The position numbers and the translations under genes are program-made. A DNA stretch of 64,000 nucleotides from Sulfitobacter aestuariivivens (GTDB taxonomy: Bacteria > Pseudomonadota > Alphaproteobacteria > Rhodobacterales > Rhodobacteraceae): assembly GCF_014763045.1 (NCBI RefSeq), contig NZ_JACTAG010000001.1, forward strand, positions 806,001 to 870,000, given 5' to 3'. Below the pieces are notes generated by a model, which was given only the letters and a program-made list of their open reading frames with translations, was not told the DNA's origin and did not search any database. The first letter of the stretch is position 1, and each line of letters starts with the position of its first letter. Shown here piece after piece: positions 16,063 through 25,243 of the stretch.

Positions 16063-17157
16063 ATGGCCAATTTGTTTGGGACGAGTGGAAACGATACGTT
16101 AAATGGTGAAGGCGAAGACGACCTGATCGATCTGGGCGCGGGCGATGATTTCGCAAATGGCGGCGCCGGCAACGACACAATCCTCGGCGGCGAGGGCAAT
16201 GACGATCTTTTTGGCGGCGAAGGTGACGACACTGTTGATGGTGGCGCAGGCGATGACCTGATCACCGGCGGTGCGGGCGCTGACAGCCTGCTGGGCGGCG
16301 ACGGCAATGATCAGTTTTATGGTCTGACAGTCGGCGATTTCATCAATGGCGGGGAAGGGGGCGACGATTTTGATCGCCTGTTCCTGACAGATCTCGTGCC
16401 ACCGGGTGGTAGCTATGTGATCAACGCCGACCCCAATAACCCCGACAACCCGGAATTCGGTACGATTGATGTTTTTGATGCTGAGGACAACCTTCAGGGT
16501 TCGGTCACCTTCAAGAACATTGAAAAGATCGACCCGCCCAAAGAACCGCCAATTGATCCGCCGCCTCCGCCGCCCTGCTTTACCCCCGGCACACTGATTG
16601 CCACGCCCAAGGGCGAGCGCAAGGTTGAAGACCTGAAGGTTGGCGATCGTGTGATCACCCGCGACAATGGCATTCAGGAAATTCGTTGGGTCGGGTCACG
16701 CGAGATGACCGAGGCGGACCTGAAGCGCGCAACCCATCTGCGGCCTGTGCTGATCCAGCAAGGTGCGCTTGGCCATGGTCTGCCGGAGCGTGACATGCTG
16801 GTGTCGCCCAATCACCGGGTGTTGGTGGCGAACGACAAGACCGCGCTTTATTTTGAAGAGCGTGAGGTGCTGGTTGCGGCCAAGCATCTGACGGGTCTTG
16901 AGGGTGTGGACGTCGTGGATGTTTCAAACACCACCTACATCCACATCATGTTTGACCACCACGAGGTGATCCTGAGCGATGGTGCCTGGACCGAAAGCTT
17001 CCAGCCCGGCGACCAAAGCCTAATGGGTGTGGGCAATGCGCAGCGTCAGGAAATTCTTGAGATCTTTCCTGAACTGGCGACGGAAAAGGGCATTGATGCC
17101 TACGCGTCGGCCCGCAAATCCCTGAAAAAGCACGAAGCGGCGTTCCTGATTAAGTAA
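16063..17157 (+). CDS. Secreted RTX-repeat protein with C-terminal Hint domain
   Basis: A 364-residue protein in three parts. Residues 7-88 are about nine RTX nonapeptides (GAGNDTILG, GEGDDTVDG and similar) that bind calcium and mark type I secretion. Residues 158-171 are a proline-rich linker. From Cys172 (PCFTPGTLIATPKGE) starts a Hint domain (Hint_2 type), with the block-B motif VSPNHRVLV (N250, H251) and the late block YIHIMFDHHEVIL. Hint domains self-cleave or splice at the N-terminal cysteine. No Asn-Cys/Ser splice acceptor follows, so cleavage or ester formation is more likely than splicing. An upstream GTG at 16045 is possible, but the ATG at 16063 gives the usual MANLFGTSGN start. 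Confidence 0.88.
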   Translation: MANLFGTSGNDTLNGEGEDDLIDLGAGDDFANGGAGNDTILGGEGNDDLFGGEGDDTVDGGAGDDLITGGAGADSLLGGDGNDQFYGLTVGDFINGGEGGDDFDRLFLTDLVPPGGSYVINADPNNPDNPEFGTIDVFDAEDNLQGSVTFKNIEKIDPPKEPPIDPPPPPPCFTPGTLIATPKGERKVEDLKVGDRVITRDNGIQEIRWVGSREMTEADLKRATHLRPVLIQQGALGHGLPERDMLVSPNHRVLVANDKTALYFEEREVLVAAKHLTGLEGVDVVDVSNTTYIHIMFDHHEVILSDGAWTESFQPGDQSLMGVGNAQRQEILEIFPELATEKGIDAYASARKSLKKHEAAFLIK

Positions 17158-17776
17158 CGGACGTGCCATCGGCGGTGCGACGGCGCCAGAGGTCCCAATC
17201 CTCTGGCGTGTCAAGATCCATGCGCGCACGGGTCCCTTCAAGGGGGACCAGGGTGACCTTGTCATCGGCCTGGATGACCACCTCGCGCCCGCCGCCATCC
17301 CCGGTGAGGTCAGCGAAGGCGGCAAACAGATCCGCTTTGAAGACAATCGGGTGACCCGGCGCGCCGTCGGATGTCGCCCCGCGCCAGATTAGCATGTTCG
17401 ACGTCAGATCAACCGCTTCGGCGACTTTCTGAAGGTCACCCCGCTCAAGCGCGGGCAGGTCCGCGAGCAGCAGCATTGCGCAGGTCGCGTGCGGGGGCAG
17501 AGCGGCGAAGGCGGCCCTGAGGCTGGCATTCATGCCTTCGGCGGCGTCCGGCACTTCTATGCAAAGGACCTCCAACCCGGTCAGGTGCACGTAGCGGGGA
17601 TGCGGTGCGGGGGGCAAGGCCACGATCACCGGCCCGTCTGTCGCTCCGCGCGCGAGTTCTGCCTGCCGGCGGAGCAGCGGCTGGCCGTCGACCTCTTCCA
17701 AAAGCTTATCGCGCCCCCGCATCCGGGAAGACGCCCCGGCTGCGAGAAGGATGATGGGAATATCTGCCTGCGTCAT
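17150..17776 (-). CDS. MobA-like nucleotidyltransferase (MocA family)
   Basis: A 208-residue protein with the NTP-transferase fold. The N-terminal nucleotide-binding loop is ILLAAGASSRMRGRDKLLEEVDGQPLLRR, the metal-binding aspartate lies in LLLADLPALERGDL, and a GHPIVF segment precedes DLTGDGGGREVV. These match molybdenum cofactor cytidylyl/guanylyltransferases. The start at 17776 is preferred over 17833, whose extra residues look non-coding. It is downstream of the dimethylglycine dehydrogenase-like gene on the same strand and overlaps the convergent RTX-Hint stop by 8 bases. No molybdoenzyme gene is nearby, so the exact substrate is open. Confidence 0.82.
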   Translation of the reverse strand: MTQADIPIILLAAGASSRMRGRDKLLEEVDGQPLLRRQAELARGATDGPVIVALPPAPHPRYVHLTGLEVLCIEVPDAAEGMNASLRAAFAALPPHATCAMLLLADLPALERGDLQKVAEAVDLTSNMLIWRGATSDGAPGHPIVFKADLFAAFADLTGDGGGREVVIQADDKVTLVPLEGTRARMDLDTPEDWDLWRRRTADGTSVT

Positions 17777-17833
17777 GCCGGGGATAGTATGCAAGGTCGG
17801 CGGCGAAGGTAAGCACCAGCATGCCGGGCGCAC

Positions 17834-20251
17834 CTATCCGCGCATACGCGCACCGTCCGGATCAAAAAGAGGGGTAGTGATCAGGCGCGCGGGGCGCATC
17901 TGGCCCAGAATTTCGATCTCGACGTCGAGGCCGTCGTGCGCACGCTCGGTGGGTACGAAACCCTGGGCAACCGATTTGCCTGCGTAGTGTGAATAGCCGC
18001 CGGATGTGCAGAAGCCGACCACCTCGCCGTCAAGCCAGATTGGTTCGTAGCCTTGAACATCGGCGTCATCTGCGTCGACCTCGAAGACCACAAGCTTGCG
18101 CGCGGCACCTGTTGCGCGTTCCGCTTCAGCGGCGGCGCGCCCGATGAAATCGGTGTTCTTTTTCCACGAGATGAACCGGTCCAAGCCGGTTTCGGCCGCG
18201 GTGTAGTCTGGGCCGAATTCCAGCAACCACCCACCAAAGAACTTGTCGAGCCGCAGGGACATCATCGCGCGCATGCCAAAGGGCACCATATCGTGCGCCT
18301 GTCCGGCCTCCCACAAAGTCTGCCACAACTGGCGCTGTGCCATCGGATCGCAGTAAATTTCATATCCCAAATCGCCGGTAAAGCTGACGCGCTGGACCAG
18401 ACAGTCGGTCATGCCGACCACCATCGGGCGGACATCCAGAAAGTTGAAATCGCTGATATCGTCGCGGGTGCACGCGGCCAGCACGTCGCGGGCGCGGGGG
18501 CCTGCTATCTGGAATCCGGTGCGCGTGTCAGAGATGTTTTCAACCTGTACGTCCTGGTCGAGATTTTGTTGAAACCAGCGCTGGTGAAAGGCCTGCGCGC
18601 CATAGGACGCCGTCAGTTGGAAGGTTTCGGACCCCAGACATGAAATGGTGAAGTCGCCAATCAGCTTGCCCTTGGGGCTCAGCATCGGGGTCAGGGAGAG
18701 GCGGCCCACCTGTGGCACCCGACCCGCCATGATACGGTCCAGCCAGTCACGTGCGCCGGGGCCCGTAACACGGTATTTGCCAAAGTTTTGCACTTCGTTG
18801 ATGCCCACCCCGTCGCGGACGCCTGCCACTTCGCGGGCGGTGGCCTCAAAGGCGTCCGAGCGGCGGAAGGACGGGGTTTCATAGGTCGGTTCATTGCCTT
18901 GGGCAAAGTAGTTGGGCACCTCTAGCCCGTATTGCTGACCCCAGACTGCACCCATGTCGCTGAAGATGTCGTACATCGGTGTGGTGCGGTTGGGGCGTGC
19001 GGCAGGCAGTTCTTCGTTCGGATAGGCCACAGAGAACCGTTTCTGGTAGTTCTCAATCACCTTGGGCAGGGTGTAGCCAGGGGTGATCCAATCGCCAAAG
19101 CGGGCCACATCCATCGCCATCACATCGCGTTCCGGTTCGCCTTCGATCATCCATTGCGCAAGGGTCAGGCCAACGCCGCCACCCTGCGAAAAGCCTGCCA
19201 TCACACCACAGGCGGACCAATAGTTGCGCATACTCGGCACCGGACCAACCAGCGGGTTACCGTCAGGGGCAAAGGTGAAGGGGCCGTGGATGACCGATCT
19301 GACACCCGCACGTTCCAGATCGGGGAACCTTTTGTAGGCGAAATTGATGCTGTCTTCGATCTTGTCGAAGTCATCGGGCAGCAGTTCCTGCCCGAAATCG
19401 TAGGATGTGCCGCCGACCGCCCAAGGGCGGCAGGTTTGCTCGTAAAAACCGATGCACAGGCCCAGCCGTTCCTGCCGCAGATAGGATTCGCCTGCAGGAT
19501 CCATCACATGGGGATGTTCCTTCCCGTCTTGTGCCATTTCCTCGATCAGGGGCACATTTTCGGTGATCAGATACTGGTGCTCCATCGGGTGCAGCGGGAA
19601 GTAGACCCCGGCCATCGCCCCAACCTCGCGTGCCCAGAGACCGCCCGCGTTTACAACGTGTTCGGCGTGCACTGTGCCCTTGTCAGTCACGACGTCCCAG
19701 GTGCCATCAGCGCGCTGGGTGGTTTCGCGCACATGACAATGGGTTTCGATCACGGCCCCGCCCATCCGCGCGGCCTTGGCGTAGGCATGGGTGGTGCCGG
19801 AGGGATCAAGGTGGCCATCAAGCGGATCGTAAAGCCCGCCGATGATGCCGTCGGTGTTGGTCACTGGCGCGATCTTGGCAATCTCTTCGGGGCCCACGAT
19901 TTCGGTTTCAAGCCCCATGAAGCGGTGCTTGGCGCGCTCTGCCAGCAGCATGTCAAAGCGGTCCTGATTATCTGCAAGCGTGACCCCGCCCACATGGTGC
20001 AGGCCGCAGGACAGTCCGGTGATTTCCTCCAACTCCTTGTAAAGCCGGATGGTATAGCCCTGGAGAGCGGCCATGTTGGTGTCACCATTAAGCGTGTGAA
20101 ACCCGCCTGCCGCATGCCAGGTGGACCCGCTGGTCAATTCCGATCGCTCAATCAGCATCACGTCGGACCACCCCAGTTTGGTCAGGTGGTAGAGCACCGA
20201 TGCGCCGACGACGCCCCCTCCGATGATGGCTACGCGGGTGGTGGTTTGCAT
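17834..20251 (-). CDS. Dimethylglycine/sarcosine dehydrogenase-like flavoprotein
   Basis: An 805-residue two-part enzyme. The N-terminal DAO-type FAD domain has GGGVVGASVLYHLTK at residues 11-25 and the SGSTWHAAG motif, whose His46 corresponds to the histidine that binds FAD covalently in dimethylglycine dehydrogenase. From about residue 430 a GcvT-like tetrahydrofolate domain follows (FGKYRVTGPGARDWLDRIMAG, RVSFTGDLGYEIYC, FGMRAMMSLRLDKFFGGW). Such enzymes demethylate N-methyl amino acids and transfer the C1 unit to tetrahydrofolate. The exact substrate is not settled; dimethylglycine is the leading option. The aldolase gene lies 91 bases upstream on the same strand. Confidence 0.88.
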   Translation of the reverse strand: MQTTTRVAIIGGGVVGASVLYHLTKLGWSDVMLIERSELTSGSTWHAAGGFHTLNGDTNMAALQGYTIRLYKELEEITGLSCGLHHVGGVTLADNQDRFDMLLAERAKHRFMGLETEIVGPEEIAKIAPVTNTDGIIGGLYDPLDGHLDPSGTTHAYAKAARMGGAVIETHCHVRETTQRADGTWDVVTDKGTVHAEHVVNAGGLWAREVGAMAGVYFPLHPMEHQYLITENVPLIEEMAQDGKEHPHVMDPAGESYLRQERLGLCIGFYEQTCRPWAVGGTSYDFGQELLPDDFDKIEDSINFAYKRFPDLERAGVRSVIHGPFTFAPDGNPLVGPVPSMRNYWSACGVMAGFSQGGGVGLTLAQWMIEGEPERDVMAMDVARFGDWITPGYTLPKVIENYQKRFSVAYPNEELPAARPNRTTPMYDIFSDMGAVWGQQYGLEVPNYFAQGNEPTYETPSFRRSDAFEATAREVAGVRDGVGINEVQNFGKYRVTGPGARDWLDRIMAGRVPQVGRLSLTPMLSPKGKLIGDFTISCLGSETFQLTASYGAQAFHQRWFQQNLDQDVQVENISDTRTGFQIAGPRARDVLAACTRDDISDFNFLDVRPMVVGMTDCLVQRVSFTGDLGYEIYCDPMAQRQLWQTLWEAGQAHDMVPFGMRAMMSLRLDKFFGGWLLEFGPDYTAAETGLDRFISWKKNTDFIGRAAAEAERATGAARKLVVFEVDADDADVQGYEPIWLDGEVVGFCTSGGYSHYAGKSVAQGFVPTERAHDGLDVEIEILGQMRPARLITTPLFDPDGARMRG

Positions 20252-20342
20252 GGCGGCCTCCGGCTTGATTTTGGGGTAAGGTGACGCTGAGCGGCGGATG
20301 GCTCTGGCCCGTTAACGACAGGATGTGTCGCAGCAGGCAAGA

Positions 20343-21098
20343 TCACGTGGTCCAGGAGGTCAGTTCGTCTGCCTTGGCACGCAGCCAAAGCACGTCGAAG
20401 CCGGCGATCATGCGGTACCCTTTGTCACGCTGTGCTGTAACCTGTGAGTGCTGCAGGCCGACGCCGCTCATCGGCAGACCCGCCTTGGTGCAGACCTCTT
20501 CGAAACGCGTGACGGCGGCGACATACTCCGGATGGTCAAACTGACCCGAGATGCCCATGGTGGTAGACAGGTCAAACCCGGCGAGTACCATCAGATCGAT
20601 GCCTTCGACGGCGCAGATGTCGTCCAAGTTTGCGATAGCTTGCGGCGTTTCGATCAGCAGGCAGCAGATCAGTTCATCCTCAATTTTTGCCTGATACCGC
20701 GGCAGGCTTGTGCCCCAACGCGATTGCGCAATGAAGGGGCCGAAGCCGCGGACGCCGCGCGGGGGATAGCGCAGAGATGCCACAGCATTCGCAGCATCCT
20801 GCGCGTCCTTGATCAGGGGAAAAACGATACCTTCTGCTCCAAGATCAAGGACGCGCCTTACCTGAGCCGGATCATTCTCTGTCACGCGCACCAGCGGCGC
20901 ACAGTGAAACCCTTGTGTGGCCGCGATCATCGCGTGCGCTGACGCATGATCAACCGCACCGTGTTCCATATCGATGATCACGCTGTCGATGCCAGAGGCC
21001 GCCAGCGCCTGCGGAACGATGGGTGAAGGTATGGTGCAGATGACGCAGGTGAGCATGTCATCGCTTTCACGTAGCCGTGTTTTCAGGGTGGGCCGCAT
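20343..21098 (-). CDS. HpcH/HpaI-family aldolase
   Basis: A 251-residue class II pyruvate-dependent aldolase of the HpcH/HpaI/citrate lyase family. Visible motifs are SVIIDMEHGAVDH, PLVRVTENDPAQVRRVLDLGAEGIVFPLIKD, YPPRGVRGFGPF and CLLIETPQAIANLDDI, with the metal-binding Glu and Asp in the last blocks. I start it at the ATG at 21098; a longer in-frame extension to 21440 runs through the divergent DUF2254 gene and is not protein-like. It cleaves or forms a 2-keto-3-deoxy acid; the substrate is unknown. Probably co-transcribed with the downstream demethylase. Confidence 0.87.
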   Translation of the reverse strand: MRPTLKTRLRESDDMLTCVICTIPSPIVPQALAASGIDSVIIDMEHGAVDHASAHAMIAATQGFHCAPLVRVTENDPAQVRRVLDLGAEGIVFPLIKDAQDAANAVASLRYPPRGVRGFGPFIAQSRWGTSLPRYQAKIEDELICCLLIETPQAIANLDDICAVEGIDLMVLAGFDLSTTMGISGQFDHPEYVAAVTRFEEVCTKAGLPMSGVGLQHSQVTAQRDKGYRMIAGFDVLWLRAKADELTSWTT

Positions 21099-21216
21099 GG
21101 CGATGCTTTCTTGGACGACGAGAAATACATCACTGTTTAGGGACGCGGACCCATTTCGTCCAGCAATCGCGCTTTGTCGGACTGGACGTTGGCGCACGCG
21201 CCCTAGATGATGCGGC

Positions 21217-22563
21217 ATGACATTGAATGATTTCATGCCGCAGACTTTGCTGCGCAAGGTGCGCCTTTTTACCCGCAAGCTTTGGGTGCGGGTTATCCTG
21301 ATGGGGTTGCTGGCATTTGTAGCGCTGGGGCTGACGCAGCTTGCCGAAATATTTGTGCCGGAAAAGCTGGCGCGCAGCCTGAGTGGTGCCTCTGCTGATC
21401 GGTTGCTTGATATCATTGCGAACGCGATGCTGGCGGTCACGATCTTTTCGCTTACGATGATGGTAAGCGTCTATCGGTCGTCCTCGGCGCAGTTCACGCC
21501 GCGGTTTCACCGTCTGATCATTCAGGACCGCACCACCCAGAACACGCTCGCAACATTTATCGGTGCATATGTCTACGCGCTGTTGGGGATTATCCTGCGT
21601 GAAACGGGTGTGTATGTGGATGACCGGGCCTTTGTGCTTTTCGCCACGACTGTGTTGGTCCTGGCGATCATTGTGATTTATCTGGTGCGTTGGGTGCTGC
21701 ACTTGCAGACTTTCGGCAGTCTGATCGAGACCACCCGCCAGATCGAAGAAGTCACCCGGCAGAATTTCGTGGAACGCTTGCAGACACCCTGTCTGGGTGC
21801 CGTGCCGCTGACCGATGGTATCCCGCAAGAGTGCACAACGGTTCTGGCCCCGGAAAGCGGGTATGTGCAGCATATCTATCCCGAAGCCTTGCAGGCTGCC
21901 GCCGAAGCCCATGGCATGGAAGTGTATCTTGTGAGCAATATTGGCAGTTTCGTGCATTTGAACGAACCGCTTGCACAGGTCCGCGAACGGGGGCCGCGCA
22001 CTGAGAAAGAACAGGATTATGAGACGTTCGAAAAGGCAGTTCTTGCCAATGTGGTTCTGGGGGATGTGCGGACCTATGATCAGGATCCGCGTTTTGGGCT
22101 GATTGTGCTTGGTGAAATCGGCTCAAAGGCGCTTTCGCCGGGGGTCAATGACCCCGGTACGGCCATTGACGTGATCACGCGGGTGGGTCGCATCCTGTCG
22201 TGTTACAAGGACGAAACCCGTGCAGAAACCGCAGGCGACGTGCTGGACCGGCTGTTTGTGCCCCCGCTCGACCCCGGCGATTTGCTGGAGGATGGGTTTG
22301 GCGCTCTGACGCGGGACGGTCAGACGCTGGTTGAGGTGCAAGAACGCCTGCAATCGACGTTGGCCAGTCTGATGAAGCATCCGGACAGGAAGCTTGCAAA
22401 GGTGGCCCGCGTTGCGGCGAAGGTTGCGTTGCAGCGTGCCCTGTCTGCCATGGATTTCGAAAGAGACCGCGATCGGCTGGAAAACTCGGTGGAAGCTGCG
22501 CTTTTGCAAGAGACAGTAAAGGACAGGAATGTCGAACCGGGCGCACGTGCCGAGGCAACTTAA
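21217..22563 (+). CDS. DUF2254 membrane protein
   Basis: A 448-residue protein with two N-terminal membrane helices (about residues 24-45 and 65-85), two more near 105-125 and 140-160, and a large soluble region. The family signature ALSPGVNDPGTAIDVI is near residue 310 and the DUF2254 block SVYRSSSAQFTPRFHRLIIQD is near 85. No function is established for DUF2254. It sits between two demethylase genes, 93 bases before the second, but membership in that pathway is not shown. Confidence 0.87.
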   Translation: MTLNDFMPQTLLRKVRLFTRKLWVRVILMGLLAFVALGLTQLAEIFVPEKLARSLSGASADRLLDIIANAMLAVTIFSLTMMVSVYRSSSAQFTPRFHRLIIQDRTTQNTLATFIGAYVYALLGIILRETGVYVDDRAFVLFATTVLVLAIIVIYLVRWVLHLQTFGSLIETTRQIEEVTRQNFVERLQTPCLGAVPLTDGIPQECTTVLAPESGYVQHIYPEALQAAAEAHGMEVYLVSNIGSFVHLNEPLAQVRERGPRTEKEQDYETFEKAVLANVVLGDVRTYDQDPRFGLIVLGEIGSKALSPGVNDPGTAIDVITRVGRILSCYKDETRAETAGDVLDRLFVPPLDPGDLLEDGFGALTRDGQTLVEVQERLQSTLASLMKHPDRKLAKVARVAAKVALQRALSAMDFERDRDRLENSVEAALLQETVKDRNVEPGARAEAT

Positions 22564-22656
22564 CGATCTGCGACGAGAAGTGTCGCGTTCGGGCAATTCT
22601 GCACGGCAGCAGCGGTGCAGGAAGAAGACAGCGTAACAACCGCAGGACCAGACCCC

Positions 22657-25080
22657 ATGCGTACCCATGCCCAGGCCGTTGTCATCGGAGGCGGTGTGAT
22701 CGGCTGCTCGATCCTTTATCACCTGACCAAGGCGGGATGGACCGATGTTGTCCTGCTGGAGCGGAACGAGCTGACGTCAGGCTCTACCTGGCACGCGGCG
22801 GCCAACATTCACGGGTTACACGACAACAACAACATCACGCGCATTCAGAACTACACGATGGATCTGTACAACGCGCTGGAGGCCGAGACGGGCCAAAGTT
22901 GTGGCGTGTTCCAGCCCGGGTCGCTGTATCTGGCCCAGACCGAGGCGCGCGAGCATCAGTTGCGCCTGCAGGCGGCGAAGGCCAAGTACTACGGGCTGCC
23001 ATTCCGTGAAGTCAGCCGCGCGGAGGCCGAAGCCCTGCACCCCATGGTCAATTACGATGGGATCCGGTGCATCATGTTCGAAGAGAACGGCGGCAACGTG
23101 GACCCGTCGGGTGTCACCAACGCCTATGCAGTGGGCGCACGCAACGCGGGCGCTGAGATCGTGCGGTTCTGCCCGGTCACCGGGACAGAGCAACAGCCGG
23201 ACGGATCATGGATCGTCCGCACCGAAAAGGGCGATATTCACACGCAATGGGTGGTGAATGCCGCGGGGCTTTGGGGGCGCGAGGTGGCGGCGCTTGCGGG
23301 GTTGAGGTTGCCGTTGCAACCCACTGAACACCAATACTTTGTCACTGAAACCATTGCGGAAATCGCCGGAATGGATCGTCGTCTGCCATCGGTCGCGGAT
23401 CGCGATGGGGAGTATTATTTGCGCCAGGAAGGTAAGGGCCTGCTGATTGGTGCGTATGAAAAGGCGCTCAAATACTGGGCCGAAGACGGCACGCCCTTGG
23501 ATTTTGCCCACGACCTTTTCCCTGATGATCTGGAGCGGATCGAGGAAAACATGATGCGCGCCATTGACCGGGTGCCGGCTGTGGGCGAGGCGGGGATCAA
23601 GCGGGTGATCAACGGACCGATGATCTGGTCGCCCGACAGCAATGTGCTGTTTGGGCCAGTGCCGGAGTTGCGCAACTACTTTTGCTGCAACGGTATCATC
23701 CCGGGCTTCAGTCAATCTGGCGGCATGGGCCTGTTGGCTGCTGATTGGATCACCACAGGTGAGACACGCTATGACATGTTCGCCTGGGACATGGCGCGTT
23801 TTGGGTCCTGGGCGGACGAAGCCTTTACCAAGGCCAAGGTCGGCGACCAATACGCAAACCGCTTCAAGATCCACTTTCCCAACGAGGAACGCAGTGCGGG
23901 ACGCCCGATGCGGCAGCGCCCGGCCTATGAAGCCCAGGCAGAGCTGGGCGCCGTTTTCGGGCTCAACTACGGATGGGAACATCCGCTTTACTATGGCTAC
24001 CCCAAGGGCGCTGCGGACAAGACCGAAGGGTTCACCCGTCAGGGCTGGTGGGCCCAGGTTGGCAAGGAATGCCACATGCTGCGCGACAAGGCGGGCATCA
24101 TCGACATATCGAACTTCGCGAAATACCGCGTCACAGGGGCAGGGGCCGAAAGCTGGCTGAACAGTATCTTTGCCAACAATATGCCCAGGTCGGTAGGCCG
24201 GTCTTGTCTGACGCCCCTTATCGGCGTGCGCGGGGGCATTGCTGGCGATTTCACGGTGACCCGCATGGCCGAGAATGAATTCTGGATCATCGGTTCCGGC
24301 ATGGCAGAGCGGTATCATCTGCGGTTCTTTAACGCGGTGGCATTGCCAGAGGGGACAACGTTCGAAAGCCTTACCGAAGGCATGTGTGGCTTCAACGTTG
24401 CGGGCCCCAGATCGCGCGAGATGTTGCAGCGCATGACCAACGCCTCGCTGGCGACGCCTGATTTTCCCTTCATGCGCTCGCAATGGATCGACATATCGGG
24501 GGTCCGATGCCTTGCGCTGCGCGTCAGTTTCACAGGTGATCTGGGGTGGGAGCTGCATTGTGATATCGCTGATCAGGCGCGCCTTTTCGAGGCCCTCATT
24601 GCGGCGGGCAGCGAGGTGGGTGCAGGCCCGGTCGGGTCTCGTGCCTTGATGAGCCTGCGGGTGGAAAAGGGATACGGATCCTGGAGCCGTGAATATTCGC
24701 CTGAATACTGGCCGCAAGAGGTCGGGTTGGAGCGGCTTTGCAAGATGGACAAGGACTTCCTGAACAAGGAAGCGGTAGCCGAAACAATGGCCAAGCCTGC
24801 GCGCGAGCATCTTGTTCTGCTGGCGCTGGACGCAGGAGAAACGGACGCCTCGAACGCGGACGCCACGGGCGGCGAACCCATTTTCAAGGATGGCAGAGGG
24901 ATCGGCCGGGTGACGTCAGGTGCTTATGGCTACACGGTCGGCCAGTCCCTTGCGCTGGGGTTTGTTAAGGGTGTTTCGGCGGGCGATGAGGTCGACGTCA
25001 TGGTTTTGGGGCGGCCTCATAAGGCGGTCGTTCTGGCCGAACCGCCGTTTGATCCCAATGGGGAAAGACTGCGCGCCTGA
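22657..25080 (+). CDS. Second dimethylglycine/sarcosine dehydrogenase-like flavoprotein
   Basis: An 807-residue paralogue of the product of 17834-20251 with the same order of domains. The FAD-binding segment GGGVIGCSILYHLTK is at residues 11-25 and SGSTWHAAA holds His46 at the covalent-FAD position. A GcvT-like domain follows (SNFAKYRVTGAGAESWLNSI, RVSFTGDLGWELHCD, GSRALMSLRVEKGYGSW). Residues after the covalent histidine differ (ANIHGLHDNNN against GGFHTLNGDTN), suggesting a different N-methyl substrate. I use the ATG at 22657, which begins the standard RTHAQAVVIGGG strand; an upstream in-frame ATG at 22615 adds an unlikely tail. Confidence 0.87.
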   Translation: MRTHAQAVVIGGGVIGCSILYHLTKAGWTDVVLLERNELTSGSTWHAAANIHGLHDNNNITRIQNYTMDLYNALEAETGQSCGVFQPGSLYLAQTEAREHQLRLQAAKAKYYGLPFREVSRAEAEALHPMVNYDGIRCIMFEENGGNVDPSGVTNAYAVGARNAGAEIVRFCPVTGTEQQPDGSWIVRTEKGDIHTQWVVNAAGLWGREVAALAGLRLPLQPTEHQYFVTETIAEIAGMDRRLPSVADRDGEYYLRQEGKGLLIGAYEKALKYWAEDGTPLDFAHDLFPDDLERIEENMMRAIDRVPAVGEAGIKRVINGPMIWSPDSNVLFGPVPELRNYFCCNGIIPGFSQSGGMGLLAADWITTGETRYDMFAWDMARFGSWADEAFTKAKVGDQYANRFKIHFPNEERSAGRPMRQRPAYEAQAELGAVFGLNYGWEHPLYYGYPKGAADKTEGFTRQGWWAQVGKECHMLRDKAGIIDISNFAKYRVTGAGAESWLNSIFANNMPRSVGRSCLTPLIGVRGGIAGDFTVTRMAENEFWIIGSGMAERYHLRFFNAVALPEGTTFESLTEGMCGFNVAGPRSREMLQRMTNASLATPDFPFMRSQWIDISGVRCLALRVSFTGDLGWELHCDIADQARLFEALIAAGSEVGAGPVGSRALMSLRVEKGYGSWSREYSPEYWPQEVGLERLCKMDKDFLNKEAVAETMAKPAREHLVLLALDAGETDASNADATGGEPIFKDGRGIGRVTSGAYGYTVGQSLALGFVKGVSAGDEVDVMVLGRPHKAVVLAEPPFDPNGERLRA

Positions 25081-25135
25081 CGATTTTTATCGCAGGGGGC
25101 CGTGTCACCCGGACTGCGACGCCCGCTGGTTCTGA

Positions 25136-25199
25136 GGGATGAGTTTAAGAGAAAGATGAAGCCCGTTGATCCTTCATCTTTCCAGATAAACTCAATCCC
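25136..25199. terminator. Long imperfect hairpin between convergent genes
   Basis: Left arm 25136-25161 pairs with right arm 25172-25199: an 11-base perfect inner stem (GAAAGATGAAG with CTTCATCTTTC), an internal mismatch, then a 12-base outer stem with one bulged base, around a 10-base loop. There is no T-tract. It lies between the convergent demethylase and CNNM genes and probably stops or stabilises both transcripts. Confidence 0.65.
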
Positions 25200-25243
25200 G
25201 CAGGGGCAGCGTCAGCAGGTGCTGGCGATGGAAAAGAGCGTGT

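Noticed and set aside
16081-16330. Regularly spaced short repeats suggestive of a CRISPR array
   Set aside because: The repeats are 27-base units coding GGxGxDxxx nonapeptides in one frame; they are RTX repeats, with no spacers and no cas genes nearby.
15556-17157. Genomic island inserted at tRNA-Leu
   Set aside because: No integrase, no direct repeat of the tRNA 3' end and no shift in composition is evident; the RTX-Hint gene can be a normal resident.
18932-20284. 450-residue plus-strand frame opposite the first demethylase
   Set aside because: It is a long antisense shadow of a clear enzyme gene; its sequence is rich in His, Arg and Gly with no domain pattern, as expected from high-GC mirror frames.
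20343-21440. N-terminal extension of the aldolase to 365 residues
   Set aside because: The extra 114 residues run antisense through the start of the DUF2254 gene and look random; the ATG at 21098 gives normal family length.
23206-24810. 534-residue minus-strand frame opposite the second demethylase
   Set aside because: Antisense shadow of the FAD/GcvT enzyme; composition and lack of motifs argue against coding.
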